Source of the DNA: Herbaspirillum sp. ST 5-3
GTDB lineage: Bacteria > Pseudomonadota > Gammaproteobacteria > Burkholderiales > Burkholderiaceae_D
Assembly (NCBI RefSeq): GCF_004804275.1
Contig: NZ_STGI01000023.1
Coordinates: 1 to 33,968, forward strand
Reading direction: 5' to 3'
DNA length: 33,968 nt
Part shown: positions 15,813-24,134 of the stretch, piece after piece
How positions within the stretch are numbered: position 1 is the stretch's first letter
How the letters are laid out: each line of letters opens with the position of its first letter
Position numbers and translations under genes: made by a program
The notes under the pieces: model-generated
The model's input: only the letters and a program-made list of their open reading frames with translations
Database searches by the model: none
Told to the model about the DNA's origin: nothing

Positions 15813-16229
15813 ATGTCGCTACTCTTCGATAGCGATTACGAGTATTTGAAGGAGGTCGGACAGGAGTATGTCGAAGACGAGGCATCGCGCTTCTTGATCC
15901 TGAAACGTTTTCCTCTCCCAAATGGTGTATTCAAAGTCGGAGAGATTCCGTCCACTTCCGTAGATGTTCTCTACATTATTCCGCCAAACTACAACACCGA
16001 GGGCGGAGACATGTTTTGGTTGAATTGTCGACTAGAGCGCGTAGACGGAAAGCCCATCCCAAACATCAGCGGCCCTGGAGAGGATAGTCGAACCCACGAC
16101 GGAGTCGAATACCTTCGCTGGTCGCGGCATTGGCATAACAAGCCTTGGCGCCCAAAAAACGACAATATTGAGCAAATCATCAGTCGTTTAACTTGGGCAT
16201 TCGCAAACCCAGATGCAAAGCGTACGTGA
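15813..16229 (+). CDS. prokaryotic E2-like protein (Prok-E2 family E type)
   Basis: 138-aa E2/UBC-fold protein expected to accept the Ubl from the E1 and pass it to targets. Motifs: VDVLYIIPPNYN, GGDMFWLNCRLE and EYLRWSRHW near the C-terminus. C72 is the only cysteine and thus the only possible thioester site; H106 in the WSRH motif is likely the conserved histidine of this E2 family. The E2-E assignment is from the WSRH-type pattern and the gene order, not from a search. The gene begins directly after the Ubl stop and ends in a 4-nt overlap (GTGA) with the E1. Confidence 0.8.
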   Translation: MSLLFDSDYEYLKEVGQEYVEDEASRFLILKRFPLPNGVFKVGEIPSTSVDVLYIIPPNYNTEGGDMFWLNCRLERVDGKPIPNISGPGEDSRTHDGVEYLRWSRHWHNKPWRPKNDNIEQIISRLTWAFANPDAKRT

Positions 16230-17686
16230 GCGCACGAATCACTTTCACGGCGCGCCAAAACGCGCGTCTCAAAAACTGGCTCGAGAGCCATCCGGAAGGA
16301 CATGAGCGTGCGGCATTGACCCTATTCAGGAAACTGGACAGGAAGGTTGCTGATCTCGACGCTTCTCCACGATTTGTCTGCGTCGACGTTCTCGAACTAA
16401 AGGATGAATGGATCGTTAGCAGCTCAGAGACACACGTCCGAATCAACATGCGAATGCTGCCCGAGATCTACCTGCGGTGCGAGCTTGAAGAGTTGGAATT
16501 GGGTTTTGTTCATAGTCATCCGAAAGGCGCACACGGCTTTTCACGAATCGATGATTTGAATGAACAGAACATTTTGCGGGGCTACGCGGGCTGCAATGGC
16601 ACGTCCGTGACATTCGTCGCGCTGATGCTCTGTGAACGACATTGGCATGCGCGCACGCGTTCGGGGGCGTCGCCTGCTGAATCGACTCCGGCCCGACACG
16701 TGGCAGTGCTTTCGGATGGTATAGAGCTTCATCTTGCCGCCTCGACCGCGATCGAGGGAGAACTCGTTGCGCTTGCACGGCAGGAGTCCGCATTCGGCAA
16801 ACCATTCAATCGCAAGCTGCAATCGCTTCGTGCCGTTGTGATTGGTGCTGGCGGAACAGGATCGGCGCTCGCCACGATGTTGGCACGCTGTGGGATAGGC
16901 GAGTTGGTTATCGTCGACGGCGACCAATTGGAAACGACCAATCTGAATCGCGTTCGCGGATTCCGTGCAGCCGAAGTAGGGCAGAACAAGGCAGAAACTT
17001 TGGCCAACTATATTGATACATTGGGTCTATCATGCTCGGTTACACATATTCCAGAATTCGTCGATAAATCGCCCGCTGCTGTAGACGCGATTGCGACCGC
17101 GGATATCTTATTTGGATGTACTGACGACGTCAGCGGACGGGATGTGCTCAACCAGGCAATGTACTATTACTGTTTGCCATATATAGACGTTGGTCTCACA
17201 GGTCGAATTGATTCCGACGAAAAAGGTGACCCGTACCTGCGTGATCACCGCGGCCGGATTAGCGTGATTATTCCTGACAGTGGTGCTTGCTTGCGCTGCC
17301 AACGAGTGGTTACGGAGGATAAGCTTGCGTTCGAACGTGCCGTGCGCGCACGTCCAGACTTACTAAGATTGGACAAGGAAACATTAATGCGCGAGTACTA
17401 TTTGAAGGGCGGCGGGGAGGCGGCCCCGGGAGTTGGCCCATTTACAAGCATGGTCGCGGACTTCGCTGTTTCAACACTGATGAACTTGATCCGTGGGTAT
17501 CGAAAACTTGCCACTGATTTCATGGCGGACAACGTCTGGATCGACTTTGTCCATCTCAGCTTCTACAGCATCGACAATCCGTCACAACCTGATTGTTTCT
17601 GTTGTGGTGAGTCGGGATTATTAAATGCGCCCGAAAATGGTTATCGGTTAGGAATGCCGGCTCTCGGGAAAATTTCCAAAACATGA
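16226..17686 (+). CDS. JAB deubiquitinase-like / ThiF E1-like fusion protein
   Basis: A 486-aa fusion. Residues about 1-125 form a JAB/MPN metalloprotease domain with the JAMM motif H96-S-H98-P...S106-x-x-D109 (FVHSHPKG, then FSRIDD). Residues about 200-486 form a ThiF/E1 adenylating domain: nucleotide loop GAGGTGS (207-213), VIVDGDQLETTNLNRVR (229-245), and zinc-type cysteine pairs CLRC (355-358) and CFCC (about 465). It could mature or remove the Ubl through the JAB part and activate it through the E1 part. The GTG start at 16226 overlaps the E2 stop by 4 nt; the longer frame from ATG 16193 lies inside the E2 gene and is less likely. Separate JAB and E1 genes are more common in related operons. 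Confidence 0.88.
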   Translation: MSARITFTARQNARLKNWLESHPEGHERAALTLFRKLDRKVADLDASPRFVCVDVLELKDEWIVSSSETHVRINMRMLPEIYLRCELEELELGFVHSHPKGAHGFSRIDDLNEQNILRGYAGCNGTSVTFVALMLCERHWHARTRSGASPAESTPARHVAVLSDGIELHLAASTAIEGELVALARQESAFGKPFNRKLQSLRAVVIGAGGTGSALATMLARCGIGELVIVDGDQLETTNLNRVRGFRAAEVGQNKAETLANYIDTLGLSCSVTHIPEFVDKSPAAVDAIATADILFGCTDDVSGRDVLNQAMYYYCLPYIDVGLTGRIDSDEKGDPYLRDHRGRISVIIPDSGACLRCQRVVTEDKLAFERAVRARPDLLRLDKETLMREYYLKGGGEAAPGVGPFTSMVADFAVSTLMNLIRGYRKLATDFMADNVWIDFVHLSFYSIDNPSQPDCFCCGESGLLNAPENGYRLGMPALGKISKT

Positions 17687-18135
17687 GCATTTTTTCCATT
17701 CTGACCACGTGGTTAAAGAGGAAGGCTAAAGACCTACCTGTACCGGCTGATTCGCCACGAGGCACAACCAATTCGCGTCGCGACTTACCTCCGATTCACT
17801 TTGCATCCGTTTCGACAATCCCCAAGGTACTTCCTAACGAAGGCGTGGAGCCTGGACGCTTCTACGTTGTTGCTCATAACGACAATCTTTATTGGGCGCT
17901 TTTTCGTTGCCCAGATGGTTGCGGCGACGTTATATCCTTGCCGCTTCGCGCACCCCACAATCCACGTTGGTCTGTTCAAGCAAATTCTGCAGGGCGCGTC
18001 ACTCTCAAGCCTTCAGTTTGGCGGAACCAAGGCTGTAAGGCCCATTTCATTTTGGAAGATGGCCGTATTTTCTGGTGCAATGATTCCGGCATAGAGCCGT
18101 CACTGGCTAGACCAGACATTTATCGACGTAGATAG
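17683..18135 (+). CDS. DUF6527-family protein of the Ubl operon
   Basis: 150 aa. FRCPDGCGDVISLPL and GCKAHFILEDGRIFWC carry the cysteines C76, C80, C118 and C132, a likely zinc site, together with the PSVW segment typical of DUF6527. This family recurs next to bacterial Ubl/E1/E2 genes; recent work, as I recall it, proposes that such proteins (BubE) are proteases that cleave Ubl conjugates. The ATG overlaps the E1 stop by 4 nt, and it is the last gene of the operon and of the transposon cargo. Residues 15-35 look disordered. Confidence 0.8.
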   Translation: MSIFSILTTWLKRKAKDLPVPADSPRGTTNSRRDLPPIHFASVSTIPKVLPNEGVEPGRFYVVAHNDNLYWALFRCPDGCGDVISLPLRAPHNPRWSVQANSAGRVTLKPSVWRNQGCKAHFILEDGRIFWCNDSGIEPSLARPDIYRRR

Positions 18136-18257
18136 TATGCAACGCCAGCTTCCATGAGCACTTGCCATCGAAAGTTGTGGGGAAAATAGAAGTGGGGGGG
18201 AAATTGTTCCCACAACGAAGTAGAAGTCGCGTTTCCCAGCACCCGACTAAGAGATTG

Positions 18258-18478
18258 GTTGCACAAATATCGCAGAAGCTGCGATTCAAACTCGCTACAA
18301 AATTGCACAACTCTCACAGAATCCGAAATATTTTCGCATCACGAAATTTGCGAAAATTGTGCGAGAAAACGAGTGAGAATTATGCAAACGCTCTATTCGC
18401 TTCAACGGACGTTCGAGGCCAGTACAGGCCGGGTTTTCTGTCAGCACCGAATTTGACATAATACAAATTATGCGAACA
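18258..18478. repeat. right transposon end with candidate TnsB-binding repeats
   Basis: Repeated sites: TGCACAAATATCGC (18260-18273), TTGCACAACTCTCAC inverted (about 18303-18317), GCGAAAATTGTGCGAG (about 18351-18366), GAGTGAGAATTATGCAAA (18371-18388) and the terminal AAATTATGCGAACA (18465-18478). A short palindrome, ATCGCAG-AAG-CTGCGAT (18269-18285), lies among them. Several sites match the left end. The outermost ACA at 18476-18478 is the proposed right tip. Confidence 0.55.
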
Positions 18479-18515
18479 TACGGACGCGACGGAAATCGGT
18501 GCCGCGACATGAAGA

Positions 18516-18557
18516 CTTGCTCGCGTATCAGCATCTTCAGACTGATGCGCGAGCAAG
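18516..18557. repeat. long stem-loop just downstream of prc
   Basis: CTTGCTCGCGTATCAG (18516-18531) pairs with CTGATGCGCGAGCAAG (18542-18557), 15 of 16 positions plus a wobble, around a 10-nt loop. It has no T-run. It sits 29 bp beyond the prc stop on the prc transcript and 37 bp outside the proposed transposon tip. It may stabilise or end the prc mRNA. Confidence 0.5.
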
Positions 18558-18586
18558 TGAATGTGGAATCCCACCACTACGCCGGA

Positions 18587-20749
18587 CTATCGAAGAGTCG
18601 CGCTCGACCCGCCAGCACGGGCCGTGGTGCCGGCTTGCAGTAGCGCCGTGTCCGAGACAATATGTGCCGCCTCGATCAACCAGATGTCCTTCGCGTTCTT
18701 CTGCGATTCGCCAGCCACCGATTCATCGTCGGGATCGCGCTCGTCCAACGATCTCGTATCGAGCTGTTTGCTCGGCTTCACGGCGGCCGCGTCGCCCTTG
18801 AGCGCAGCCTTTCCGCCGTCGCGACCGGCGCCACTATTCGCCTCGCGTAATTTGAGCTGGGCGGCGCGCTTGCTGCGTTCCTCCGCACGCTCGGCCTCAT
18901 TGAGAGAGACCAAAGCCTTCGCGCGCATCGCTCTGAGTTCATTGATATCTTCCAGGAGGTACTGGAAATCCTTGTCTTTGGCGACGCGTGATGCATGGCG
19001 GTTTTTCAGCTGCGAAAGGATGCTCGAGACGTCACCCAAAGGTTTGTAGCCGGCAGGCTCGATTTGCGTCCAGGGCAGCGCATTGTCGTAACTGGATTCG
19101 CCAATGTGTTCCGTATCGGAGATCGGCGGGAAACCGACGTCCGGCGTTACACCACGCAATTGTGTCGTTCCGCCGTTAATCCGGAAAAACTGTGCGATGG
19201 TCATTTTCAGTTCACCGAACTCCGGCTTCTGGTGCTGGGCCAGTTGATCAAGACTGACGATCGATTGGACTGTGCCCTTGCCGAAGCTTTGTTCGCCGAT
19301 GATGATGCCTCGGCCGTAGTCCTGGATCGCAGCAGCAAATATTTCGGATGCGGACGCAGAGCCGCGGTTGACCAAAACACCAAGCGGGCCATCCCAGACG
19401 GGCTTTGGCGCATCGCTATTGTCGACTTTCACCTGGCCCTGCGCATTGCGTTCCTGCAGTACCGGCCCCGCGCCGGTAAATACGCCGGTCAAGGCCACCG
19501 CTTCATCGAGCGCGCCACCGCCATTGTTCCGCAGGTCGATCAACAGCGCATCGACATTCTCTTGCTTGAGCTCTTCCACCAGGCGTTTGACGTCGCGTGT
19601 CGTGCTTCTGAAGTCCTTGTCGCCTTTATGCCTGGCCTCGAAGTCCTGATAAAAGCCTGGCAGCGATATGACGCCGACGCGACGGGTGATACCTCCCTCG
19701 TTAACTTCAATAACGGATTTCCTGGCTGCCTGCTGTTCCAGGCTGATCTTGTTACGCACCAGGGTGATCAGCTTGTGCTTGCCGTCAGGACCGGCATTGG
19801 CGGGAAGCACGTCCAGGCGCACCGTGGAACCCTTGGGGCCGCGAATCAAGTCCACCACTTCATCCAGACGGGTACCGACGATGTCGACGATTGCGCCGCC
19901 CTTCTCCTGCCCCACGCCGACAATGCGATCGCCGGCCTGCAGCTTGCCCGACAGCGCCGCGGGTCCGCCAGGCACCAATTCACGGATCGTCGTGTATTCG
20001 TCCTTTTCCTGAAGCACGGCGCCAATACCCAACAGCGACAGTTTCATGGCAATGTCGAAGTTGGAAGACGCCGCCACGCCGAAGTAATCGGTATGCGGAT
20101 CGACTGCCGTCGCAAACGCATCCAGGAATACCTGGAATACATCCTCGCTCTTGTATTTGGAGACGCGCGACGCGAGACTGCCGTAGCGCTTGTCGAGCGT
20201 CGCACGGATTGTTGCGTTCTTCTTGCCGGTGAGCTTCAGTTGCAGCCAGTCGTTCTTGACGCGCTTGCGCCATAGTTCATGCACTTCCTCATCGCTCTGC
20301 GGAAACTGCGCCTTGTCGCGGTCGAACTGGAAGCTCTCGTGCTTTGTGAAATCAAAGCCTTTTTTCAGCAAGTCGCGCGCATCTGCCATACGTTCCGTGA
20401 CGCGTCGCTCGTACAGGTTAAAAATGTCAAAGGCGGCACGCAAGTCACCGTGCTCGACTTCTTCTCCAAGCTTGGGACGTACATCGGCAAAGCGATCGAT
20501 GTCTGCTTGCAGGAAGAAGTATTTTCCCGGATCCAGCGCTTTGAAATAGTGCTGAAAAATGCGCTCCGACATGGCCGCGTCGAGCTGGGCGGGTTGATAA
20601 GGGAAGCGCTTGAGAAGCTGTGCGGTGATCTGCGCCGTCTGAACCTGTGTCTGCGATGGCGCCAGCATCGGCGTGGTGGCCGGTTGCAAGGCGGCGGCGT
20701 TGAGCGCTACGCCAAAAACCAGTGCTGTGAAAAGCAGTTTGAACTTCAT
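18587..20749 (-). CDS. prc: periplasmic tail-specific protease (S41 family, Prc/Tsp)
   Basis: 720-aa periplasmic protease that degrades proteins from nonpolar C-termini. The signal peptide MKFKLLFTALVFGVALNAAA is followed by an N-terminal helical region (about 40-220), a PDZ domain (about 240-330, with ELVPGGPAALSGKLQAGDRI) and the S41 catalytic domain, with VNRGSASASEIFAAAI (Ser nucleophile) and GEQSFGKGTVQS (Lys). A C-terminal DUF3340-type region with a charged coiled coil follows. The start at 20749 has a GAGGGG site and opens the signal peptide; the longer frame from 20941 does not look like coding sequence. Slightly longer than E. coli Prc (682 aa). Confidence 0.95.
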   Translation of the reverse strand: MKFKLLFTALVFGVALNAAALQPATTPMLAPSQTQVQTAQITAQLLKRFPYQPAQLDAAMSERIFQHYFKALDPGKYFFLQADIDRFADVRPKLGEEVEHGDLRAAFDIFNLYERRVTERMADARDLLKKGFDFTKHESFQFDRDKAQFPQSDEEVHELWRKRVKNDWLQLKLTGKKNATIRATLDKRYGSLASRVSKYKSEDVFQVFLDAFATAVDPHTDYFGVAASSNFDIAMKLSLLGIGAVLQEKDEYTTIRELVPGGPAALSGKLQAGDRIVGVGQEKGGAIVDIVGTRLDEVVDLIRGPKGSTVRLDVLPANAGPDGKHKLITLVRNKISLEQQAARKSVIEVNEGGITRRVGVISLPGFYQDFEARHKGDKDFRSTTRDVKRLVEELKQENVDALLIDLRNNGGGALDEAVALTGVFTGAGPVLQERNAQGQVKVDNSDAPKPVWDGPLGVLVNRGSASASEIFAAAIQDYGRGIIIGEQSFGKGTVQSIVSLDQLAQHQKPEFGELKMTIAQFFRINGGTTQLRGVTPDVGFPPISDTEHIGESSYDNALPWTQIEPAGYKPLGDVSSILSQLKNRHASRVAKDKDFQYLLEDINELRAMRAKALVSLNEAERAEERSKRAAQLKLREANSGAGRDGGKAALKGDAAAVKPSKQLDTRSLDERDPDDESVAGESQKNAKDIWLIEAAHIVSDTALLQAGTTARAGGSSATLR

Positions 20750-20956
20750 GCGACCCCTCGTATCATCATTTACCGAATATTGAATCATGGCACTCCGGCC
20801 AGCCGGTCGAACTTTACCATTCATGGACAGCCGAAGATTTGCGGAATTCGACTGCTCTGCCTTTTTTGCTCCTGCACTACGGACCGGGTGAATTGGCAGT
20901 CCGCCAATGATTCCTTCTGGCAAAAACAAACTTTTCCTCAAGCAAGCCTTGGCTGA

Positions 20957-21991
20957 TCAGGGAATGCCCGACCGAAATTCACCGGGTGTCCTTCCGGTCC
21001 ACTTCTTGAATGCGTGGCGAAAGTTGGCAGCGTCGCTGAACCCGAGAGATACCGCGATATCATCCGTGCTCATTCGGGTCTTGCGCAAGTAATCGATCGC
21101 GAGCTGCTTGCGCACATCGGTGAGGATGCTTTGATATGAAGTATCCTGCGCCTGCAATTTTCTGCGCAGCGTGCGAGACGTCATGTGCAGTTGCCCGGCG
21201 ACTGCCTCGACATCCGGAAAATGCCCCGGCCGCTCCATCAGCAGGTTAAAAACCGTGCCGGCCAAGCCGGATGAAGCCTTCAGTTCCGTGAGCAATTGAT
21301 CACAGGTTTCGCGCACCAGTGCGGCGGTAATCGGGTTGGCGAAAGCCAGCTTCTGCTCCAGCCAATCTTGACTGAAGCGCAGCTCATTGCGCGGCTGCGC
21401 GAATCGGACCGGACATCTTAACAAGACTTCATACTCTGCTGCATTCGGCGGCGCCGGATAGACAGTGCGTATCTCGACCGGGTTCACCGGCCGCCCCAAA
21501 ATATCGCTATGCAAGGACAACAGAGTGCCAAGCTGAAATTCAAGCACGAATCGAAACAGTGCACTGTCCGTGCCGAGCGAAAGCGCATCCGACAATTCCC
21601 AGACGGCAGCGCCGGCGTCTTCCGTGAAGCGCAATCCGACGAGCGGGGCGGCGAGAGGCCGGTACTTGAGCGCAAAGTCGATGGCGTCCCGCGGCGTGGG
21701 ACTGCTCAGGAGAGCGTAGCCGTACAGGCCGAAATGGGTGACGTGGATCCTCTTCCCCGCCTTGATCGCAACGCCCGGATCCCTTGAGAGACGGAGCGCA
21801 TTGCGGCAAACGGCCAGAAGCTGGCGCGCAGAAATGCGCGTTTCGGGCGCACGGACCTGCAGCGGGTCAATGCCGCTGCCCGCAAGGACGTCTTCAGGCT
21901 TGACGCTCTCCTCGCCCAGAATGTCGACCAGAACGGCGATCTTGTGCGGCGGCTCGATCCGGTCGTCTCTGCCGGGAAACGACTGCTCCAT
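20957..21991 (-). CDS. AraC-family transcriptional regulator
   Basis: 344-aa regulator of the type with an N-terminal arabinose-binding-like domain (about 15-210) and a C-terminal double HTH (about 250-340). MTSRTLRRKLQAQDTSYQSI and ISVSLGF-like DIAVSLGFSDAANFRHAFKK, then GRTPGEFR, are the classic AraC signature. It is transcribed divergently from the five-gene transport/oxidoreductase operon that starts 253 bp away, so it very likely controls that operon in response to its substrate. It lies upstream of prc on the same strand, with a 207-bp gap suggesting separate control. Confidence 0.92.
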   Translation of the reverse strand: MEQSFPGRDDRIEPPHKIAVLVDILGEESVKPEDVLAGSGIDPLQVRAPETRISARQLLAVCRNALRLSRDPGVAIKAGKRIHVTHFGLYGYALLSSPTPRDAIDFALKYRPLAAPLVGLRFTEDAGAAVWELSDALSLGTDSALFRFVLEFQLGTLLSLHSDILGRPVNPVEIRTVYPAPPNAAEYEVLLRCPVRFAQPRNELRFSQDWLEQKLAFANPITAALVRETCDQLLTELKASSGLAGTVFNLLMERPGHFPDVEAVAGQLHMTSRTLRRKLQAQDTSYQSILTDVRKQLAIDYLRKTRMSTDDIAVSLGFSDAANFRHAFKKWTGRTPGEFRSGIP

Positions 21992-22218
21992 TTCGATCTG
22001 TCCCTCTTCCCTCTTCTATTTGCGTCCGGTAATACGGTTGCGCGGTTTTAGGCCGAGTCTAGCATGCGTGTCCGTTTTGCACACCCCCTCGCATTTCTCG
22101 CGCGGCTGCTCATGACGAATGTCCGCCGCGCACAGGTTTTGGCCATCTACAACCTGTCGGCCTCGACAGATTTGCAGCAAAATCGCTTCACAAACCGATA
22201 AAAACGAGGAGACATACC

Positions 22219-22248
22219 ATGCGCGCTGATAAGGACGCTCAGCGATGA
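22219..22248 (+). CDS. possible 9-codon leader ORF of the transporter operon
   Basis: ATG CGC GCT GAT AAG GAC GCT CAG CGA TGA, preceded by a strong GAGGAG site 6-8 nt upstream. Its stop overlaps the ATG of the next gene (ATGATG). It may couple translation to the BASS gene, whose own ribosome-binding site is weak. Conservation unknown. Confidence 0.3.
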   Translation: MRADKDAQR

Positions 22249-23162
22249 TGCACATTGATCAAGTGCATCTCAATTTCAATCCACAGTCCTTGCTGGCACT
22301 GAATTTCGTTCTGGCACTCGTCATGTTCGGCGTGGCGCTGGACCTGAAGCTGTCGGATTTCAAACAGGCCTTCCGCACGCCGAAGGCACTCGCGATCGGA
22401 CTGTTTGGGCATCACATTCTGTTCCCTGCCGCCACCTATCTGTTGATACTGGCGCTCGATCCGCTACCCTCCATCGCACTCGGCATGCTGCTCGTTTCAT
22501 CCTGCCCGGCTGGTCATATTTCGAATTTCTTTACGTATCGAGCCGGAGGCAATGCCGCTTTGTCGGTATCGATCAGCACCCTGTCGACGGTGGGCGCCGT
22601 GTTCATGATGCCGATCAATGTCGCATTCTGGGCTAACCAGCATGCAGGCATGCGAGCCATCTTGCGCGATTTTTCCCTTGACCCCTGGTCGATGCTGCTT
22701 GAGGTTGGCCTGTTGCTGGGTGTTCCGCTGGTGCTGGGACTGATCATTTCGCATCGCTTTCCAACAATGGCGGCACGGCTGCTCAAACCGATGCGTGTCT
22801 TTTCCCTTGGCGTGTTCGCGGTGTTCGTGTCGGGAGCGCTGCTGGCCAACTGGAAGTTTTTCCTCGCCTATGGCCCCATGGTGGTGGGCATCGTGTTCAT
22901 CCACAACGCCTGCGCGCTGAGCAGCGGCTATGGGTTCGGAAAGCTATTCGGCCTTGCCGAGCGGGACTGCCGCGCGGTCGCCTTCGAAACCGGCATACAG
23001 AATTCCGGCCTCGGCCTGGTCCTCATCTTCAACTTTTTCGGCGGTCTCGGCGGCATGGCCATCGTCACCGCCTGGTGGGGCATCTGGCATATTTTTGCCG
23101 GTATGGCTTTGTCGACATACTGGATGAAAAAGCCGGTACAAGCCGCAAAGGTGCGTGCATGA
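22245..23162 (+). CDS. bile acid:sodium symporter (BASS/SBF) family transporter
   Basis: 305-aa inner-membrane transporter, about nine hydrophobic helices. The motifs LGMLLVSSCPAGHISNFFTY and AFETGIQNSGLGLVLIFNFF contain the two discontinuous, sodium-site-like helices (CPaG.sn and E.giQN) typical of BASS proteins. It would co-import an organic anion with sodium. First of a five-gene operon transcribed away from an AraC regulator. The presence of an epimerase-like and an SDR enzyme suggests the imported compound is sterol-like or another cyclic alcohol or ketone; this is inference. ATG 22245 and ATG 22248 are equally possible starts. Confidence 0.92.
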   Translation: MMHIDQVHLNFNPQSLLALNFVLALVMFGVALDLKLSDFKQAFRTPKALAIGLFGHHILFPAATYLLILALDPLPSIALGMLLVSSCPAGHISNFFTYRAGGNAALSVSISTLSTVGAVFMMPINVAFWANQHAGMRAILRDFSLDPWSMLLEVGLLLGVPLVLGLIISHRFPTMAARLLKPMRVFSLGVFAVFVSGALLANWKFFLAYGPMVVGIVFIHNACALSSGYGFGKLFGLAERDCRAVAFETGIQNSGLGLVLIFNFFGGLGGMAIVTAWWGIWHIFAGMALSTYWMKKPVQAAKVRA

Positions 23163-24133
23163 CGGCCAATTCCATCCTGGTGACCGGCGCCGGTGGATAC
23201 ATCGGCCGACAACTGATCGACGCGCTTTCCGCAAGATGGATTGCCGGGAAGTCTCTCACCATCGTCGCAACCGACATTCGAGACACGCCAAGGACGGAAC
23301 AACGGCCGGGCGTGATCTATTTGAAGGCTGATGTCCGCGCCCCTGAATTGGCGACCATCTTCCGAGAACATCAGGTAGACACGGTGGTCCATCTTGCTTC
23401 CATCGTCACGCCCGGCAAAAAAAGCGATCGCGCTTTTGAATACAGCGTGGATGTCGAGGGAACGGCAAACGTGCTGGACGCTTGCGTGGCCGCCCGTGTT
23501 GGCCACATCGTCATCTCTTCAAGCGGCGCCGCCTACGGTTACCACGCCGACAATCCTGCCTGGTTGTCCGAGACCGATCCACTCCGGGGAAACCGGGAAT
23601 TTGCCTATTCCTGGCACAAGCGCCTGGTCGAAGAAATGCTCAGTGAGTATCGCCAGCAGCACCCCGAATTGAAGCAAACCATCTTCCGCATCGGCACCAT
23701 TCTGGGCGATACCGTCCGGAACCAGATCACCGACTTGTTTGAAAAACCGCGCCTGATCGGCGTGCGCGGATCGGACAGCCCCTTCGTATTCATTTGGGAC
23801 CAGGATGTGGTCGGCGCGATCCTCCACGCGATCGACAGCGGCAAAGGCGGCATCTTCAACCTGGCCGGTGACGGCGCCCTGTCCATCCATGCGCTTGCCG
23901 CCCGGCTTGGGAAGCCCCTCATGTCATTGCCTGCATGGGCGATTGCATCGGCACTACGCGTTCTGAAGGTCTTCCGGCTGACCCAGTATGGCCCCGAACA
24001 GGTCAATTTCCTGCGCTATCGCCCCGTACTTGATAATCGCCGCCTCAAAGAGGAATTCGGCTATTCGCCAGAAAAAACCTCGGCAGCGGTATTTGACTAC
24101 TGGCTGCAGTCGCGCACGATGCGCAAGGAGTGA
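23159..24133 (+). CDS. NAD-dependent epimerase/dehydratase family (extended SDR)
   Basis: 324-aa cytosolic Rossmann-fold enzyme. The nucleotide loop GAGGYIGRQ at residues 9-17 and the YxxxK active-site pair in FAYSWHKRLVEE are visible, with the catalytic-serine stretch ISSSGAAYG. It probably oxidises or epimerises a hydroxyl group on an unidentified substrate. Start at MTANSILV, overlapping the BASS stop by 4 nt, is preferred to the longer frame from 23075. Second gene of the operon. It could act as a 3-beta-hydroxysteroid-dehydrogenase-like enzyme, but sequence alone does not decide. Confidence 0.85.
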   Translation: MTANSILVTGAGGYIGRQLIDALSARWIAGKSLTIVATDIRDTPRTEQRPGVIYLKADVRAPELATIFREHQVDTVVHLASIVTPGKKSDRAFEYSVDVEGTANVLDACVAARVGHIVISSSGAAYGYHADNPAWLSETDPLRGNREFAYSWHKRLVEEMLSEYRQQHPELKQTIFRIGTILGDTVRNQITDLFEKPRLIGVRGSDSPFVFIWDQDVVGAILHAIDSGKGGIFNLAGDGALSIHALAARLGKPLMSLPAWAIASALRVLKVFRLTQYGPEQVNFLRYRPVLDNRRLKEEFGYSPEKTSAAVFDYWLQSRTMRKE

Positions 24134-24134
24134 C

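Larger units (their letters stand above)
2064..18478 (+). mobile_element. Tn7-like transposon carrying a defence/accessory island
   Basis: About 16.4 kb bounded by related short repeats, with tnsA-tnsB-tnsC-tniQ at the left and cargo to the right. The left tip reads TGTGCACAAATTTCGC and the right tip, on the minus strand, TGTTCGCATAATTTG, both with the 5'-TGT of Tn7-family ends. Two motifs occur at both ends: TGCACAAA(T/A)TTCGC-type (2066-2079; 18260-18273, 13 of 14 identical) and GAGTGAGA(T/A)TTATGCAAA (2122-2139; 18371-18388, 17 of 18 identical). These fit TnsB-binding sites. The 5 bp outside the proposed tips (GAGCG on the left, TACGG on the right) do not match, so the exact ends are uncertain by tens of bases or the target duplication has decayed. 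Presence of tnsA argues for cut-and-paste movement. No cas genes are present. Confidence 0.7.

Noticed and set aside
18995-20275. 426-aa plus-strand open frame
   Set aside because: Antisense to prc, no domain, no ribosome-binding site.
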